Origin: Allacma fusca
Lineage: Eukaryota; Arthropoda; Collembola; Symphypleona; Sminthuridae
Length of the DNA: 64,000 nucleotides
Assembly (NCBI GenBank): GCA_947179485.1
Contig: OX359246.1
Location: 70,707,508 to 70,771,507, forward strand
Reading direction: 5' to 3'
Part shown: one piece after another, positions 59,156 through 64,000 of the stretch
Position numbering within the stretch: the stretch's first letter is position 1
Layout: every line of letters begins with the position of its first letter
Notes under the pieces: generated by a model
Told to the model about the DNA's origin: nothing
The model's database searches: none
The model's input: only the letters and a program-made list of their open reading frames with translations
Position numbers and translations under genes: made by a program

Positions 59156-61363
59156 TTGCTTCCTTTTTAGAGCTTGCGCAACTGAAAATACGACAATGTG
59201 GGAGATTATTCAAGGAATGATTTCGAACCTCCACAGAAAATGTTTTTACAAAAGTTGGACCAACCCAAAGACTGACAACTGTAAAACATCTGTTTGACAA
59301 AATTTGTGGCTGAGTTGAGAAAACAAGTTAATTTCCTATTTCAAAGAACATGCCTATGCTCAAACGGGTACACCTGATCCTTAAAAGTAAAGTACAAGAC
59401 AAAGCATGTAATGTTTTCCCCTGACATTCAAAAAGGTATAGAGTTCTAGTAAAATTTTTAGCCAGGAACAAACAGGGGCTGTGCCAAATTTGGTGGAGAT
59501 ATCTGATTTCAGATTTGTTTTTGCATCTTGTTTTAAAAAAATATTGAAAAAAAAAACAACTAGAGGATCCAGTTTCCCAAGGGAATGATATTGTCACATT
59601 GAGAGGTATCGCTCTGTAAATCAAGCTAATTGATTATTTAACACTGACAGATCCCGTTCCTCAATCAGCTCTTCGGCATCTCCCAAAATGTCGATTAACA
59701 TGGGCTCTTATGGCGGCAATTCCTCTCATGACCAAGGTGTGTCCATATTTTTTTTTTACCAAAACACCATCGTAAATCCCTGAAGAAACTATGGCTTTCC
59801 AGATGTACGTAACATATCGCAGGGAAATAATTAGCTATAAAGGAGATAAAAAGCGGCAGAAATTCAATGTCAATGGAGCAACGCTCGCTTTTCAGGACAC
59901 TGCAAACAATCTGCCCCAAGTTTTGGGTGGAAAAATTCCTGGTTCATTTTTTTACGCCATAATTAAATATTTTCCAATAATTGCTACAAACTCAAAATTC
60001 CACTCAAAATTTTTCTGCCCACTAAGTATTCTATTTTCTAAGTGATATTTTTAAGACCACCATTTTTTGTAGGAAATTTTCTGGAAAATTTTTGAGATCA
60101 TGATCCTTGGACCCAGGTTAATTTTTACACCCTCAGTAGCTGCTGGGTTAAGACAATTTTGGGGAAAATTCTAGGAAACATTAATTTTTAAAAATTGGCA
60201 AGTTAATATTTTTGTTGAATTTCATATTTCACTTCCAGGGACAAAATTTGCGCAAACTGTTTTTGGTAAATTTAGCGGAATTTTTAAAAGAACTTGAATC
60301 TTTTACCCTGCATAGTTTTAAGGGGATCAGGTAATGGGCAGTAAATTTTGTGGATTCGAAAAATGTGTGGAGCTCCTGAAATGTGAATGAAATGTGTAAA
60401 GGAGAGGACACGGATTGATAAAAGGATGAAATAAATTTGAGTGGTTGTCAAAAGCCCCAATCGGCGGAGTTGTTAATGGGAGAGGATTTAAGGAAATTGA
60501 AAGTGTGGTTTGAGGCGACCAACGATAGTCTCATTATCTCACTTGTTAATTTTTTTAGGGTTGATGGAGCTCTTGGAGAGGAACAATTAAGTGGGTAATT
60601 AAGCTCTTGGAAAACATCCACACTGGGATGCAAAGCCCCTTTCGCATCCCTCGTAAATTTCCCCTCCAATGAACGCTAATGGACTCACTTTTCATGGGCT
60701 CATTAACTAAAAGCCCCTGGATTATTATCATCAGCTCCGTATCTCCTTACTGAGGATGAGCTACTCTTTGAAGCATTCAAAGCCTCTGAAATAATTTCCA
60801 ACGGGTAGGAAATCATATGAGGACCATCCTCAGGAAATAAAAAAAAATACAACTTATGCTAAATTTTACGGGCAGGTTACATGCTTCATCTGAGATAGGA
60901 TATTTATTAGCGCTCAGCCGACACTCACTTCACAGTCTCAATCAAACATTCCTCAAAAGGAAGCCTGGAATGTGCCTTGAAGGAACCAGAGCTTATGTAG
61001 TCAGCTCTGCCAAATGCCAAATGTCTCTCCAAAGGAATGCATATTTTAGGGGCAAAATTTTATAGGAAAAAATATCATACAAAAACTTTTGATTACACAA
61101 AATGAAAACTGCTGGAATGATTGAGAGATCTTTTTCGTAATTTTATATTTCAGACGATGTCATTTCTTTACCATATGAAGTATATTTTGACTATGTAGAT
61201 GTGTATATGCAGTAGGTTTTAATATATAACTGCCTGTTTTACTAAGACAACTAACATTATTTGGAGTTTTTTTTTTTAAATTTTGGTTATTAAATTGTAG
61301 TTTGGGAAGTCATAGTTTGGCATATGAAATGAACAGCATTTTACGAGTACAATTTGCTATTTT
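59156..61363. other. Gene-free stretch
   Basis: No gene is supported. A plus-strand ATG at 59,688 followed by a good donor at 59,737 was considered as a first exon and not accepted. Confidence 0.4.
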
Positions 61364-62035
61364 TTAGGGGCAAAATTTGGTGCGTAAGATTTTAGGGATA
61401 AAATTTGGTGCGTAAGATTTTAGGGATAAAATTTGGTGCGTAAGATTTTAGGGTTAAAATTTGATGCGTAAGATTTTACGGGCAAAATTGTGTGCGTAAG
61501 ATTTAAAAAATAAAATTAGGGGCCTAAGATTTTAGGAGCAAGGTTTAGCGCATAAAATGTTGGACACACAATTTGGCACATCAAATTTTAGAGACAAAAT
61601 TTTGTGCTTCAAATAAAACAAAATATAAAATAAATTGTCTTAAGGATAAAACTTATAGCATACAATTTTTCGGTAAACTTTGCGACATTGAAATTAAGGA
61701 TGAACTTTGCTGCATTACATTTTGTGGGCAAACTTTATGGCCAAAATTTTGAGAATCAAATTTTAGGGACAAACTTTCACACTTAAAGGTTTGCATGCTA
61801 AATTCGGCACACAAAATTGTGATATCAAAATTTGGTGCATAAAATTTTAGAGGCAAAATTTGACGCATAAAATTTTAGAGCCATACATTGTTGCATAAAA
61901 TTGTACGGACAAAATTTGTTGCGTAAAAACTTAAGGGTCAAATTCGGAGTTAAAATCTGATGAGCAAAAATTGGCGCATAAAATGTTGGAGACAAAATTG
62001 GGTGTATCAAATTTTAGATACAAACATTAGTTGCG
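61364..62035. repeat. 28-bp minisatellite, perfect at its left end then degenerate
   Basis: Units such as AGGGATAAAATTTGGTGCG followed by TAAGATTTT are near-identical for four copies (61,364-61,500), then persist as diverged GGCAAAATTTGGCGCATAAA-like units for about 500 bp. Confidence 0.85.
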
Positions 62036-63251
62036 TAATTTAGGAGGAATTCTTACTGTATTTAATTTTACAATTTAAACAATTTCTAAAACGAATTCTC
62101 TGCAAAGATACCCAAACTTTAAAACAAATTCCCCTTTACCCAAATATATTTTTTTCCCTTTCAGAAATGTTTGAATGAATTTCGAGACTGAATGTCGAGC
62201 AATGAAGGATCTCCGTATTAAAAAGTGTCTACTGTATTTTTAAAAGGACACGAGGAACTGAAACTGACTTCCACATGCTCCACAAAGACCCACTACCTCG
62301 CCGCCCACCAATCCCAATCATTTCCGCCATCACCAATGGCTCCGAGACGAGATAATTTTTTACGCAGACGTTATCCATGAGATAATCGAGAATGGCAGAT
62401 AATCAAATCAGGTTTGGCCATCGAAGTTGACGATACACAGGAGCGATTACGCGGAGCTCGTACAAATGGGCCAAAGGAATTTATACGGGCTCTGTACACA
62501 CAGTGGATGTTCACAAGATTACAGTGCACTCTCCCTTTATACAGCCCTCAAATTTACTCCCTATTTTCCACTACTGGATCAAATTTTCCCAAAATCCCAA
62601 TTACCAGAACATGAATTATTATTTGCTCATTCCAAAATAATCAAATAATTCTAAAACTTTAAGATTTTTTTAGGGTCACGCTCTACAATGAGATTGGACT
62701 GTAAAAATCTACGGACGTACATAAGAAAACCAGAAAAAAATTAACGACTTGAGGAAAAACGTGTGAAGTGTCTGGTGCAGCTGGGACGTTTGGCATTCCC
62801 TTTGGAAAATATCCTTCCGATGGCAATGACATTCATTTCTCATTAAATTGGGGCTGAATCAATAAGTCAAATCTCAATACAAAATTTATGCCCACATTTG
62901 TCACGATACTAATCTTCTCAGATTTCCAGACTTGAAACAAATGATCTGGAAATTTTGGGCAATTTATTTCCTGGACCTGCCCAAAAAAATGCTTGTAAAA
63001 GTTAAATAATTTTTTAAAAAATTTACAAATGAAACCCTCAAAAAAAAATGACGTGTCTTCAATGAAATGAAGATACGCTGCCCCAACGGATATGATTCAA
63101 TTATTCTCCAAGACATTTCAAACAGATCCAGTTAGACTTGAAGATATTTATTGAGGAACGTCCCTCCTCAAAACAAATCCAATTTAAAAAAAAATCCTTG
63201 AAGCCAGAAATCAACAGCGTTTGAAAGAACCCCTCGGAAATATTACCCTAT
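62036..63251. other. Gene-free stretch
   Basis: Mixed composition; small frames at 62.4-62.65 kb overlap in different frames and have no domain. Confidence 0.4.
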
Positions 63252-63279
63252 ACACACACACACACACACACACACACAT
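63252..63279. repeat. (AC)n microsatellite
   Basis: About 14 perfect AC units. Confidence 0.9.
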
Positions 63280-64000
63280 GGACGTATGTACATACACATA
63301 TGTAATCACAGTTGCACAATTACATCCCCCCGGAGCATTAACAAAACAAGAAGTTGTGGAATTTTTATAACGAGTTTAATTTACAATAAGGAAAAGGCCT
63401 CTGAGGAGGGAGCCCCTCATAAACTCACGTTATGTTGTCAAAAAATAGGGACTGTCCAATCCGTGCCGTCCTCCTCCCAACTTCTCACTTCACACACAAC
63501 ACATAGCAATCAACGCAGACTCGGATCACCGGCAACAGTCACATTGTCCCCGTCAAAACAGAAACTCACTTCAGACCTCACACCTGTCACTCCTGACCTT
63601 TGGCATGGTCCAGGCTCAAATCCAATGTCAAACTAATTGGCCCTCAGGAATTAATACAGGCACGCTTTGGGAACCAATCAAAACCCTGTCCAATTGGCGC
63701 TTCAGGGATCCCTAAGCGCATCGGAGTATCAGGACGATGTGTATTATTGAGCAAGGCGATGCAGGGGAGAATTTCCAGGAATTTATCAGGAACTACAAGT
63801 AAGCGTCCTGTGGAAAACAAACCCCGCCTCAGTATCAGAAAGCACACTAGAAGCTTAGCAGCGCTTCCGATGCAGCGCTTCCGATGCAGCGCTTCCGATG
63901 CAGAACGGCTATCTAGAACGACGATACAGAGTAAGTGAACCGTCGATGCAGGGAGTAAATAAGCGCTTTGTAAAATGAAGTCTCTTTAGGAATTCTTCGG
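63280..64000. other. Right edge of the window, no supported gene
   Basis: Open frames of 112-116 codons at 63,286-63,938 overlap one another and include the 14-bp tandem repeat, so I do not treat them as genes. Confidence 0.4.
63861..63902. repeat. 14-bp tandem repeat, three perfect copies
   Basis: GCGCTTCCGATGCA three times in a row. Confidence 0.95.

Noticed and set aside
59688-59736. Plus-strand ATG with good context followed by a GTGTGT donor, as a first coding exon
   Set aside because: Sixteen codons only, and no downstream exon with matching phase or recognisable domain was found.
63286-63938. Two overlapping frames of 112-116 codons near the right edge
   Set aside because: They overlap in different frames, run through the 14-bp tandem repeat and show no domain.
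1-64000. tRNA, rRNA, CRISPR arrays and bacterial-type operons
   Set aside because: No cloverleaf with A/B boxes, rRNA core or spacer-repeat structure was recognised; gene structure is eukaryotic throughout.

Overview
The window reads as a piece of an AT-rich arthropod nuclear genome, most likely a springtail (Collembola) or a close relative. The reasons are short GT-AG introns, an insect-style Posterior sex combs homologue with a very long C-terminal tail, pacifastin-like secreted peptides, a JHBP/group-7-allergen-type (TULIP) secreted protein, a tandem pair of 7TM chemoreceptor-like genes, and many short hAT-type and Tc1-type non-autonomous elements. The species assignment is inference.

Layout. 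Positions 1-12.7 kb hold two tandem copies of a three-exon chemoreceptor-like gene. Copy 1 has lost its 5' exon off the window edge; copy 2 is complete at 7443-9775. They are separated by a decayed BEL/Pao gag relic, a 681-bp Tc1-like MITE and a 500-bp hAT-like MITE, and followed by two further hAT-like MITEs. At 12,761-19,110 lies a complete, apparently intact BEL/Pao LTR retrotransposon with LTRs identical by eye and a 5-bp target duplication. It has one 1776-residue Gag-Pol frame.

From about 21.0 to 30.8 kb there is a tandem segmental duplication. Each copy carries a two-exon gene for a small secreted Cys-rich (pacifastin-like) peptide. The two copies have since received different insertions, so one copy provides natural empty sites for three mobile elements in the other. 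At 31.2-35.3 kb a seven-exon minus-strand gene encodes a secreted TULIP/JHBP-like protein with a large acidic/lysine-rich insert. About 10 kb of mostly gene-free DNA with transposon remnants follows.

At 45.8-49.7 kb a five-exon gene encodes a Polycomb-group RING protein (Psc/Bmi1/Mel-18 family: RING, RAWUL, long basic disordered tail). At 53.0-56.8 kb a minus-strand gene encodes a four-pass membrane protein. Two of its introns are packed with minisatellites, one of them an 11-bp unit repeated about 33 times with an A/T tract once per helical turn. The last 7 kb contains further degenerate minisatellites and no gene I can support.

The strongest cross-cutting pattern is a set of hAT-like elements, several with recognisable 8-bp target duplications. 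Most have interiors that are not unique sequence but dense arrays of a short motif, different in each family. The genes do not form an operon or a shared pathway; they are neighbours in a eukaryotic region shaped by tandem duplication, gene conversion and transposition.
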